From positions 1 through 64,000 of the forward strand of contig NZ_JALGRF010000011.1 of NCBI RefSeq assembly GCF_022815725.1: a DNA stretch of 64,000 nucleotides, in the 5' to 3' direction. The notes under the pieces are model-generated. The model was given only the letters and a program-made list of their open reading frames with translations. It did no database searches and was not told the origin of the DNA. Shown here one piece after another: positions 41,372 to 49,215 of the stretch (positions are counted from its first letter, which is position 1; each line of letters opens with the position of its first letter). Both the position numbers and the translations under genes were made by a program. Source of the DNA: Streptomyces sp. APSN-46.1 (lineage in GTDB: Bacteria; Actinomycetota; Actinomycetes; Streptomycetales; Streptomycetaceae).

Positions 41372-43555
41372 TCAACGCACCCGGCGTTCCTCCAGCGGTG
41401 CGCGCCTGAGCATCTCGTCGCCCACGCGCGGCAGATGGGGAGTGTGGTTGACGAGCCGGGCCGAGTTGCCGACGACCGCGATGCTGCTGGTGTTGTGGAG
41501 CAGGGCCGCGAGGACCGGGTTCATCGTTCCACCGGCGCCGGCCACCAGGCCGAGCAGGTTGACGCCGATGGCGAGGCCGTAGTTCTGCCGTACGACGCGC
41601 AAGGTGTGGCGGCTGAGTTCGACGACGGCGGGCACCTGGCGCAGGTCGTTGCCGGCAAGCGCGATGTCGGCGGTCTCCAGCGCCACGTGCGAGGAGTGCT
41701 CGCCCATCGTGATGCCTACGTCGGCCAGTGCGAGGGCGGGGGCGTCATTGGTGCCGTCGCCGACCATCGCCACCGTGTGGCCTTCGGCCTGGAGGTCGCG
41801 GATCAGCTGGAGCTTGGCCTCGGGCAGGGCGTGCGCGTGCACCTCGGTGATGCCGAGCGCGTCGGCGACGACCTGGGCGGTCTCCGGTGCGTCGCCGGTG
41901 AGCAGCAGCACGCGGGCCACTCCGAGGTCGCGCAGCTGCTCGATGACGGTGTCGGCCCCGGCGCGTACGGCGTCGGACACCCCGAGCATGCCGATCAGGT
42001 CCTCGTCGTGGGCCAGGCAGATGACCGTCTCGCCTCCGCTGCGCAGCCGTTCGGTCCAGCCCTGTGCGTCCGCGGTGAGGCCGACGCCATGCTGGCGCAG
42101 CAGGGCGGGGCTGCCGACCAGCAGGCGGGTGCCGTCGAGTTCGGCGCGCATGCCCATGCCGAGGACGACCTCGCAGGCCTGGTGGATGGGGACGTGCAGG
42201 TGCTGTTCCTCGGTGCGGGCGACGATGGCTTGGGCGAGCGGGTGACGCGCGTGCAGCTCCCCCGAGGCGGCCAGGCTGAGCACCTCGTCCGCGGTGAACG
42301 CGTCGCTGAGAGTGACCACACTGGTGACCAGGGGCTTGCCGAAGGTGAGGGTGCCCGTCTTGTCGAAGACGACGGCGGTGACACGGCCCACGCCCTCCAG
42401 GTGGGTGCCGCCCTTGATGAGGGTGCCGCGACGGGCTCCGTTGCCGATGGCGGCGCTGATGGCGGTCGGGGTGGCGAGGCCCGCAGCGCAGGGGCAGGCG
42501 ATGAGCAGCATCGTCATGGCGCGGCGCGCGTCGCGGGTGACCACGTAGGTCAGTGCGGCCAGGGCGAAGGAGACGGGGACGAAGCGCTGGGTGAAGCGGG
42601 TGGCGACGGTCTGGATCGGTGCCCGGTCGGACTGGGCCTCCTCGACTCGGCTGATGATCCGGCCCACGGTGGTGTCCCTGCCGACCGAGTCCGCGCGGAC
42701 GGTGAGCGAGCCGGAGGTGACGATCGTGCCGGCGTAGACGTGGGAACCGTCCCGGGCGTAGACGGGCAGGGCCTCGCCGGTGACGGCCGCCTGGTCCACG
42801 AGGGCCTCGCCGTACATCACGTGTCCGTCGACCGGGATCCGGTGGTGCTCGTACACGGCGACCACGTCGCCGGGCTCCACGGTCTCCAGATCCACCTCCA
42901 CCTCCACTCCCTCGCGTACCAGCCACACGCGCTCCTCACCGATGGTGAGCAGCTCCTCGATGGCACGGCGGGTACGGCGCAGGGTGAGGGTCTGGAGGAA
43001 TTCGCCGATGTTCAGCAGCCACAGCACGGTCAGGGCGACCACGTTCTCGCGAAGCACCAGCGAGATGACGGTCGCCGCAGTGACCAAGGTGTCGGTACCG
43101 GGACTGCTGCGGCCGCGCAGCGAGCGCAGAGCACCCCGGAAGAAGGGCAGACCGGTGAAGACCGTGACCACGCCGAGGAAGCCCGAGGAGCCGAGGGTGA
43201 GACGCGGCCGCCCCAGCAGGCGGCGCAGGGCCACGAGCGCGAGCACGGCGCCGCCGACCACCAGCCGCGCGACCTCACCGGTGGAGGAGTCGGGCATGGA
43301 CCGGGTGGCTTTCGCCGGGGCGGAAGCGGGCGGGGCCTCTTCGAGAGCGGCGACCAGTTGCTCGACGTCCAACTGTTCCGGCGCCATCCAGATCACGACG
43401 CTGCCGGTCCGGGGGAAGATCCGCAGGGCCCGGAAGCCGCCGATGCCGGTCAGCCGGTCGTCGACCAGTCCGGCGCAGCCCGGGCGGGCGCGCAGCCACG
43501 GCACGGTCAGCCGGGCCCGTCCCGCCGCCACGGAGCGCACGAGGACGGTCGACAT
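41372..43555 (-). CDS. P1B-type metal ATPase, CtpC-like (Mn/Zn export)
   Basis: The 727-residue pump has a degenerate N-terminal HMA-like domain without CxxC and 8 expected membrane segments. Motifs: CPCAAGLATPTA in the transport segment, DKTGTLTFGKPLV (phosphorylated Asp), ARHPLAQAI, and MVGDGTNDAPALALADVGI. The last segment ends NYGLAIGVNLLGLVAGAGG. These match the mycobacterial CtpC group linked to Mn2+ and Zn2+ export. It starts 2 nt after the PacL-like gene, the same pairing as in mycobacteria. ATG at 43555. Confidence 0.88.
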   Translation of the reverse strand: MSTVLVRSVAAGRARLTVPWLRARPGCAGLVDDRLTGIGGFRALRIFPRTGSVVIWMAPEQLDVEQLVAALEEAPPASAPAKATRSMPDSSTGEVARLVVGGAVLALVALRRLLGRPRLTLGSSGFLGVVTVFTGLPFFRGALRSLRGRSSPGTDTLVTAATVISLVLRENVVALTVLWLLNIGEFLQTLTLRRTRRAIEELLTIGEERVWLVREGVEVEVDLETVEPGDVVAVYEHHRIPVDGHVMYGEALVDQAAVTGEALPVYARDGSHVYAGTIVTSGSLTVRADSVGRDTTVGRIISRVEEAQSDRAPIQTVATRFTQRFVPVSFALAALTYVVTRDARRAMTMLLIACPCAAGLATPTAISAAIGNGARRGTLIKGGTHLEGVGRVTAVVFDKTGTLTFGKPLVTSVVTLSDAFTADEVLSLAASGELHARHPLAQAIVARTEEQHLHVPIHQACEVVLGMGMRAELDGTRLLVGSPALLRQHGVGLTADAQGWTERLRSGGETVICLAHDEDLIGMLGVSDAVRAGADTVIEQLRDLGVARVLLLTGDAPETAQVVADALGITEVHAHALPEAKLQLIRDLQAEGHTVAMVGDGTNDAPALALADVGITMGEHSSHVALETADIALAGNDLRQVPAVVELSRHTLRVVRQNYGLAIGVNLLGLVAGAGGTMNPVLAALLHNTSSIAVVGNSARLVNHTPHLPRVGDEMLRRAPLEERRVR

Positions 43556-43557
43556 GA

Positions 43558-43854
43558 TCAGTGCTCGTGACCGTGATCGTGGTCCACGTTGACCGCGGAG
43601 GGCGGCGGGACCTCCTCGCCGAGCGAAGTGCGGGCCTCCGCGAGCACGTCGCCGGCCTTGAGCCGGGCTTCCTCGGTGGCCGAGGCCAGCCAGCGGCTCG
43701 CGACGATGCCGCCCGCGAGACCACCGACGAGTGCCTTGCGCGCGGCCGGCTTGGCGGCCGGGAGGTTCTTGATGATCAGGCCGCCCACCACGCCGGACAC
43801 CGCGTAGTGGGCCAGCTTGCCGGCTGTCGCGCCGGCGATGGCGAGGGGGTGCAT
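43558..43854 (-). CDS. PacL-like DUF1490 metallochaperone for the P-ATPase
   Basis: The 98-residue protein begins MHPLAIAGATAGKLAHYAVS, has one hydrophobic Gly/Ala-rich segment (about residues 8-55) and a charged helix, and ends in a histidine/aspartate tail, VNVDHDHGHEH. Mycobacterial PacL proteins have the same plan; their C-terminal Asp/His motif binds Zn2+ and they cluster with P-ATPases in the membrane. GGAAGGAG lies 6 nt before the ATG at 43854. The next gene, 2 nt downstream, is the P-ATPase. Confidence 0.88.
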   Translation of the reverse strand: MHPLAIAGATAGKLAHYAVSGVVGGLIIKNLPAAKPAARKALVGGLAGGIVASRWLASATEEARLKAGDVLAEARTSLGEEVPPPSAVNVDHDHGHEH

Positions 43855-43954
43855 GAGCAGCTCCTTCCGTCCGCACCGGGAGGGCGCGACGGGCCTCCAT
43901 TCCAGTGTGGACCTGAGGTACCACGGGGTCGAGCGGAGGCCGGCGCGCGGCGAT

Positions 43955-44875
43955 TCAGACTCTCGCCGCGGGCCGCCCCGGTGCTGACGGCACGGAGCGA
44001 GGTGCGCGGTCGGCACGCTGGGTGCCCGTCAGCCGGCAGACGACGTAGATCAGGAACGAGATGGTCGTGACGTAGGGGCTGATCGGGATGCTGCTTCCGA
44101 GGGCGAGCAGGATCCCGCCCTCCATCGAGACCAGCGCGAAGAGCACACTCAGCACGGGCAGCAGCACGGGGGAGGCCGTGAGCCGCGCGGCCGCCGCCGC
44201 CGGAGTGACGAGGAGCGAGAGCACCAGGAGCGCTCCGACGATCTGTACGCACAGGGCCACCGCCAGGCCCAGCACCAGCATGAATGCCAAAGACAGCGAG
44301 CGGACGGGAATGCCTCTGGCCTCAGCCACCTCCGGATCGGCGCTCGCGAACGTCAGGGGCCGCCAGATGACAGCGACGGCGATCAGCACGACCGCGGACG
44401 TGCCGATGAGCCACGCCATCTGCGGAGTGTCGACGGCGATGATCTGGCCGGTCAGGATCCCGAACTTGTTGGCCGCCCGCCCCTTGTAGAGGGAGAGGAA
44501 GAGGACGCCCAGCCCCAGGCCGAACGGCATGATGACACCGATGATCGAATTACGGTCCCGGGCACGCACGCCCAGTACGCCGATGGCCGCGGCCGCCATG
44601 AGGGAACCCACGATCGACCCGGGCACGATGTTGACCCCGAGCAGCAGCGCCGCCGAGGCTCCGGCGAAGGACAGCTCACTGATCCCGTGCACCGCGAACG
44701 GCAGGTCACGCATGATCACAAAGACTCCGACCAAACCGCCCACCAAGCCGAGCAGAGCCCCCGCCAGCACCGAGTTCTGGACAAGAGCGAGCAGCTCACC
44801 GTAGTTCTCGAAATTGAAGATCTGCTGCCAGAAGCCGCTGTCCTCCCCGTCGACGAGCGGTCGGCGTCCCGTCAT
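43955..44875 (-). CDS. Second metal ABC transporter permease (ZnuB/AztB-like)
   Basis: The 306-residue ABC-3 permease has about 8-9 segments: VGVFVIMRDLPFAVHGISEL, ASAALLLGVNIVPGSIVGSL and LLVLSLLVTPAAAAARLT. It overlaps the ATPase gene by 4 nt. With the ATPase and lipoprotein it forms a complete zinc (or manganese) importer, distinct from the anchored-repeat system in the same island. Confidence 0.9.
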   Translation of the reverse strand: MTGRRPLVDGEDSGFWQQIFNFENYGELLALVQNSVLAGALLGLVGGLVGVFVIMRDLPFAVHGISELSFAGASAALLLGVNIVPGSIVGSLMAAAAIGVLGVRARDRNSIIGVIMPFGLGLGVLFLSLYKGRAANKFGILTGQIIAVDTPQMAWLIGTSAVVLIAVAVIWRPLTFASADPEVAEARGIPVRSLSLAFMLVLGLAVALCVQIVGALLVLSLLVTPAAAAARLTASPVLLPVLSVLFALVSMEGGILLALGSSIPISPYVTTISFLIYVVCRLTGTQRADRAPRSVPSAPGRPAARV

Positions 44876-45759
44876 GGCCCTCGGCCCCCGTTCGGCCCGG
44901 TCGCATGGTGGTGCACGGTGGCGGCGTCGGGTGCCCCCGCGACGACGATGCGGCCTCTGACACGGACCACATCGACCTGGGTCCCGTACAGCCGCGACAG
45001 GGTGGACGTGGTCATCACCTCGTCCGGCGGCCCTACCCGGAATCCGCCCGGGGCCAGGTACAGGACCCGGTCCACCAGCCCCAGGACCGGATTGATCTCA
45101 TGCGTCACGAAGACGACGGCGGTGTCGGCGGAGCGACGCCGCCCGTCCACCAGGGTGGTGACCGTGCGCTGGTGCTGCAGGTCGAGGGAGAGCAACGGTT
45201 CGTCACAGAGCATGATCCGCGGATCGGTGGCCAGCGCCTGCGCGATACGGACGCGCTGCTGTTCCCCGCCGGAGAGCCGGCCGACGGGGACATCCGCGTA
45301 GGGCATCGCTCCGACGGACTCCAGGATCTCGTCGACGCGGCGACGGACCGTGCGGGGGGCGAGCGGCAGCCCCCACCGGTGCCCGTCGATCCCGAGCCGT
45401 ACGAGGTCCCGGGCCCGCAACATGGTGTGCGCGGGGAGGTACTTCTGTTGCGGGACGTAGCCGATGTTCCTCCCGCCACGGCAGGGGGAGCGGCCGAGAA
45501 CCGTCACCGTCCCCGCCGTGAGCTGCTGCCGGCCCAGGAGCACGCGCAGCAGGCTGGTCTTGCCGGATCCGTTCGGCCCGAGCACGGCGAGGAATTCGCC
45601 GGGCCGTACGTCGAGGTCCAGATCGCGCCACAGTACGCGGTCGCCGTAGGCCAGCGCCGCCCCTCGCAGGCTGACCACCGGTGCGGCGCGGGCCCTGTCG
45701 GTGGCGCCCGTTTCCGGTCGGGTGAGCGGCGCAACGGCCTCCGTACGGCGGTCCATCAC
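44872..45759 (-). CDS. Second metal ABC transporter ATPase (ZnuC/AztA-like)
   Basis: The 295-residue ATPase has Walker A AVLGPNGSGKTSLL, Q-loop IGYVPQQKYLP, signature GRLSGGEQQRVRIAQALA, Walker B IMLCDEPLLSLD and switch VFVTHEINPV. About 25 extra residues precede the ABC domain, and a C-terminal tail ends VHHHATGPNGG. Start is GTG 45759 or ATG 45756; both touch the stop of the lipoprotein gene. Confidence 0.9.
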   Translation of the reverse strand: MMDRRTEAVAPLTRPETGATDRARAAPVVSLRGAALAYGDRVLWRDLDLDVRPGEFLAVLGPNGSGKTSLLRVLLGRQQLTAGTVTVLGRSPCRGGRNIGYVPQQKYLPAHTMLRARDLVRLGIDGHRWGLPLAPRTVRRRVDEILESVGAMPYADVPVGRLSGGEQQRVRIAQALATDPRIMLCDEPLLSLDLQHQRTVTTLVDGRRRSADTAVVFVTHEINPVLGLVDRVLYLAPGGFRVGPPDEVMTTSTLSRLYGTQVDVVRVRGRIVVAGAPDAATVHHHATGPNGGRGP

Positions 45760-46688
45760 CGATCCAGAGCGCTCTTGATCGCATCGACGTTGGACGTCAT
45801 CCAGCTGATGTAATCCTCCCCCTGCGGAAGGGTCTCGGTCACGGGCACGACGGGGATTCCGTTGTCCTCCGCGGCCTTCTTGACCTTCTCCGTCTGGGGA
45901 CCGGCGGTCTGCCCGTTGTACACCAGCGCCTCGACGCCTCGGCCGGTGAACAACGCGAGCGTCTCCCGCAGACTCGTGGGGGAGACCTCTTCGCCCTCCT
46001 CGATGGCCTCACTGAAGTCGCCAGGAGTCCTGTTCACCAGGCCGCTCGCCTCGATCAGGTACAGGGGAACGGGCTCGGTGACCGCCACCGCCGCGCCCGC
46101 GTGGTCCGCCTTGACCAACTCCGCCTTGGACTGGAGCGAAGCCAGCTTTTCCTGGAACTTCTCGGCGTTCTCCCGGAAAGTGCGGGAGCCGGCGGGCGCT
46201 GCCTTGACCAGCGCGTCCGCGATCCGGTCGGCGAGTTTGCCCATAGTGGGGAAGTCGTACCAGACGTGCTCGTTGAACTCCCCAGCCGCGTTCGGGGTCT
46301 TCCCTGAGACCTCCACGGCGTCGATGACTTCGGCTGATGTGTTCTTCGCGCTGCGGAGCATCCGGCTGATGAACTCGTCGTAGCCGCCGCCGTTCTCCAC
46401 GACGACCTTCGCCTTGGACAGCTCCAGCTGGTTGCGTGTGCTCGCTTCGTACGAGTGCGGATCCTGCGAAGGGTCGCTGATGATCGAGACGACATCGACC
46501 TTGTCGGCCCCGATCTGCTCGACGACGTCCCCGTACACGTTGGTCGAGGCGACCACCGGAATGACGGTCGGGGGAGTCAGGCCCCGTACGCTTTCGGCGG
46601 AGACGGCAGCGGGGCCGCCGCAGGAACAGGTCAACGCCAGCATGGCCCCGGCAAGGACGCCCGGGCCCCGGGCAAGAGACCCCTGCAT
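45756..46688 (-). CDS. Second metal ABC substrate-binding lipoprotein (ZnuA/AztC-like)
   Basis: The 310-residue lipoprotein has a short signal with cysteine near residues 21-23 (MLALTCSCGG). The TroA/ZnuA fold follows: VVASTNVYGDVVEQIGADKV, SDPSQDPHSYEASTRNQLEL, EFNEHVWYDFPTMGKLADRI (metal histidines), and VYNGQTAGPQTEKVKKAAED. NEHVWYD is typical of actinobacterial zinc-binding proteins of this group. First gene of a three-gene operon; GGGAGG precedes the ATG at 46688. Confidence 0.9.
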   Translation of the reverse strand: MQGSLARGPGVLAGAMLALTCSCGGPAAVSAESVRGLTPPTVIPVVASTNVYGDVVEQIGADKVDVVSIISDPSQDPHSYEASTRNQLELSKAKVVVENGGGYDEFISRMLRSAKNTSAEVIDAVEVSGKTPNAAGEFNEHVWYDFPTMGKLADRIADALVKAAPAGSRTFRENAEKFQEKLASLQSKAELVKADHAGAAVAVTEPVPLYLIEASGLVNRTPGDFSEAIEEGEEVSPTSLRETLALFTGRGVEALVYNGQTAGPQTEKVKKAAEDNGIPVVPVTETLPQGEDYISWMTSNVDAIKSALDR

Positions 46689-46806
46689 GCCGTCCTCCCG
46701 ACCGTGAGGAAGCCGAAACGGTAATCACTTGAAGTATCTCCCCGCGCCGTCGCTCCCTCTACTGGAACACCATCCGGGGTCACGGCTGTGGCGGCGCGGG
46801 CGGCTC

Positions 46807-46832
46807 TGGCAAAGGGCGTCTGACCTGCGGTT
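46807..46832 (+). repeat. 26-bp direct repeat, right copy
   Basis: Identical to 34404-34429, where the same bases encode the end of the RNA methyltransferase. Here they encode nothing and are followed 1 nt later by a terminator hairpin. Reads as the right attachment site of the island. Confidence 0.85.
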
Positions 46833-46833
46833 G

Positions 46834-46876
46834 GCCGCCTTCCGGGACGGGCTGTGCGCCCGGCCCGGAAGGCGGC
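46834..46876 (+). terminator. Hairpin next to the right repeat (probably the displaced RNA-methyltransferase terminator)
   Basis: A perfect 13-bp stem (GCCGCCTTCCGGG, 46834-46846, with 46864-46876) and a 17-nt loop. No plus-strand gene ends here. If the island were removed between repeats it would lie 13 nt after the methyltransferase stop. It can also end the minus-strand phenazine operon. Confidence 0.8.
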
Positions 46877-46915
46877 TTCCGTGCAACTGGGCAGTCCTGC
46901 GTTCGCCGAGCGTCG

Positions 46916-47740
46916 TTACCCGGCGGCGAGCTCCGCGCGGATCAGCCACAGGCGGTTGGCGTGGCGGCGGTCGCGGGGCTGGACCTCGTAGGGCCAGCGG
47001 CCTTCGCCGGCGCCGGGCTCGCCCGGCTCCTTGAGGTCCGTGACGCTCCAGCCGTTGGCGGTGAGGAACTCCTCCGGCTGGTCGGTGCCGAAGATCCACG
47101 GCGTGCCGTCCGCGGCCAGGGTGTCGAGGAACGGCTTGGAGAAGGGGCTGCGGAGCAGCGCCTTGCCGAGGATGTCGAAGGCGAGCCGGCTGCCGGGCGC
47201 CGAGGCGGAGGCGAGGAGCCGCAGCAGGCCGGCGGCCTGCTCCTCGGTCAGGAAGAAGGTGAGGGCTTCGGCGATCCACAGGGTGGGGCGGGCGGGGTCG
47301 AAGCCGGCCTTCTCCAGGTCGGGCAGCCACTCCTGGGTGAGGTCGGCGGACACCTCGCGACGGTCGGTGGCGGCCTCGGCGCCCAGGGCGTCCAGGCGAC
47401 GGCGCTTCTCCGCGATGAGCGGGCCGTGGTCGACCTCGAAGACCTCCGTGCCCTTGGGCCAGGTGAGCCGGAAGGCACGGGTGTCCATGCCGGCGGCGAT
47501 CAGGACGACCTGCTGGATGCTGCCGTCCGCGAGCAGGTCGCGTATCGCGTCGTCCAGGAAGCGGGTCCGGATGGAGATGAACGGCAGCAAGCCGCCGCCC
47601 ACGTAACGGTCGATCAGCTCGAAGCCCTTGGGCTCCGCCAGATCGCGCGCCAGCGGATCGACGAACAGCGCGTCCTCCCGCTCCGATTCCAGCGCACGGG
47701 CGGCTGCCATCCACTGGGCCGTGTAAGAAACTGCGTGCAT
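46916..47740 (-). CDS. Class I SAM methyltransferase, TIGR00027/leucine-carboxyl-methyltransferase-like
   Basis: The 274-residue enzyme has family features AAARALESEREDALFVDPLA, QVVLIAAGMDTRAFRLTWP (SAM site), FEVDHGPLIAEKRRRL and LWIAEALTFFLTEE. Family members often O-methylate small molecules or carboxylates in natural-product clusters. It is the last gene of the phenazine operon, 84 nt after the reductase gene, and could O-methylate a hydroxyphenazine, as griseoluteic acid carries a methoxy group. That role is inferred. ATG at 47740. Confidence 0.85.
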   Translation of the reverse strand: MHAVSYTAQWMAAARALESEREDALFVDPLARDLAEPKGFELIDRYVGGGLLPFISIRTRFLDDAIRDLLADGSIQQVVLIAAGMDTRAFRLTWPKGTEVFEVDHGPLIAEKRRRLDALGAEAATDRREVSADLTQEWLPDLEKAGFDPARPTLWIAEALTFFLTEEQAAGLLRLLASASAPGSRLAFDILGKALLRSPFSKPFLDTLAADGTPWIFGTDQPEEFLTANGWSVTDLKEPGEPGAGEGRWPYEVQPRDRRHANRLWLIRAELAAG

Positions 47741-47823
47741 GGTGGGATGTCCCTTCTCGGGGTCAGGCGGAAAGACGCCTTCGCAAAGGTGGTAGGAGGT
47801 ACGGGGCGTGAGCGGAGACCGCA

Positions 47824-49215
47824 TCAGTTCCTGATGACTGTCTTGCTGCGCATGAGGAACTCGGCCAGGAACCCGTCATGAGGGAGCCCTGGCGCTATCT
47901 GGTATGTCGGCTGGTCGCCCACGTAGAGGTTGCTGATGCCCGGCTCCGCGAGGAGCCGGTCGACGAGTTCGTCCCGGTGGGTGATCACGGTGAGGACGAG
48001 ACTGTCCCGCAGCGGGGCCAGACCGTCCTCGGGTGTCCAGGGGGCGACCCAGACACACGGGAACGGCAGCTCGATCCCCAACTGCGGCGCGTCGGAGCGG
48101 TCGGCCTGGTGGACGGCGGGACGCAGTACGGCACTGCCGTCGCCGAGGTCGGCCACGACGTCGGCGCTGCCGAGCCAAGGCCGGGTGCCTTCCGCCCGCT
48201 GCCCGAGGTACGCCGCGATCGCCCGCGCGCCGGCGGCGGGCTGGACCGGCAGCACCGCCTTCTCGTCCTCGGGCGGGAGACTCGGCAGTGCCGCCAGGCG
48301 CTCGGCGAGTGCTGCGCAGAGCGGTGCCGGGTCGCCTTCGACGAGGACCGTGGTGGTGTTCACACAACCGGTGCCGCCGTGGTGGCTGACCGAGGCGACG
48401 ATGGTGTCGAGGTGCTCGCGCCAGTCGACGTCGGCGGTGAGCAGGATCTTCGAGCGTCCCGGACCCTGGAGCAGCAGGGTCGGGTCGGTCGCGTACTTGT
48501 GGACCACGTCCGCGCCGCCGTAGACCATGCCGAGGTCGGCGCCGCGCAGGATGTCGTCGGCGCGCTCGTGGTCGGTGGGAAGCAGCGCCACCTCGTCGTC
48601 CCCGAACCCGGCCGTCCGCAGGGCGGTGATCAGGCGGTGAGGGGTGAACGGCTCACGGCGCGACGGGCGGACGGCGACGCGGTAGCCCAGGGCGAGCGCC
48701 TCGGGCCACAGGCTGTGGGTCCCCGGGTGGTTGCCGGCGGCGTGGACGGCGAAGACGTTGCCTCGCCGCGTCCACACGGCGTGTCCCGTGCGGGTGAGCG
48801 GGTCGCGCCAGTCGTCCGCGGCGCCCCGGGGCTGCGCCTGCCGGACGCTGTAGTGGGCCATCTTCAGCCGGACCGCGATCGACCTGGTCGCCGTGCGGAC
48901 CACCGTGAGGGGGAGCCCGCTGACCCGGCTGACCGCGTGCTCGTACTCCCCGACCGACTGGCCGTTCACCGTACCGGCCGAGAAGATCTCGGCCGCGCGG
49001 GCGATGGCGTCGATCCGCTCGTCCACCGGCCGGCCGGCCGCCTTGCGCAGCGCGGTCATCGTACGGTTGACGAACACGGCCGGTACGAGGCTCAGTTCAG
49101 CCACGGCGGCGCCCGACACATCGGTGATCGCCTGGCGGTTGCGGGCCCGGAAGGCCCCCTTGGCTCCCAGCGCGTCGAGGGCGATCAGGCCGGGCTCGGG
49201 ATGCTCACCCGTCAT
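47824..49215 (-). CDS. Acyl reductase of the LuxC/aldehyde dehydrogenase type (EhpG-like)
   Basis: The 463-residue protein of the aldehyde dehydrogenase superfamily has GNVFAVHAAGNHPGTHSLWP and a candidate catalytic cysteine in SHHGGTGCVNTTTVLV. LuxC-type enzymes take an acyl group from an activated acid and reduce it with NAD(P)H to an aldehyde. Its start overlaps the end of the adenylating-enzyme gene (ATG touches its stop), so the two should act together: acid to acyl-AMP to enzyme thioester to aldehyde. In the Pantoea D-alanylgriseoluteic acid cluster, EhpF and EhpG are proposed to do this to phenazine-1,6-dicarboxylic acid. Confidence 0.82.
   Translation of the reverse strand: MTGEHPEPGLIALDALGAKGAFRARNRQAITDVSGAAVAELSLVPAVFVNRTMTALRKAAGRPVDERIDAIARAAEIFSAGTVNGQSVGEYEHAVSRVSGLPLTVVRTATRSIAVRLKMAHYSVRQAQPRGAADDWRDPLTRTGHAVWTRRGNVFAVHAAGNHPGTHSLWPEALALGYRVAVRPSRREPFTPHRLITALRTAGFGDDEVALLPTDHERADDILRGADLGMVYGGADVVHKYATDPTLLLQGPGRSKILLTADVDWREHLDTIVASVSHHGGTGCVNTTTVLVEGDPAPLCAALAERLAALPSLPPEDEKAVLPVQPAAGARAIAAYLGQRAEGTRPWLGSADVVADLGDGSAVLRPAVHQADRSDAPQLGIELPFPCVWVAPWTPEDGLAPLRDSLVLTVITHRDELVDRLLAEPGISNLYVGDQPTYQIAPGLPHDGFLAEFLMRSKTVIRN

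Larger units (their letters stand above)
34404..46832. mobile_element. Putative 12.4-kb metal-homeostasis genomic island bounded by 26-bp direct repeats
   Basis: All genes inside lie on the minus strand, against the plus-strand RNA methyltransferase at the left, and nearly all handle Zn/Mn. The left repeat keeps the methyltransferase gene intact. The right repeat is followed by a perfect 13-bp hairpin (46834-46876) that would fit as that gene's original terminator. This is how site-specific elements integrate into gene 3' ends. No integrase, excisionase or transposase is inside, so it may be a decayed or passively mobilised island. Confidence 0.6.

Noticed and set aside
46689..46740. Zur-box-like sequence (TGATTACCGTTTC) upstream of the second ZnuA-like gene
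   Set aside because: Only one half resembles a Zur site and symmetry is poor, unlike the site at 41305-41323.
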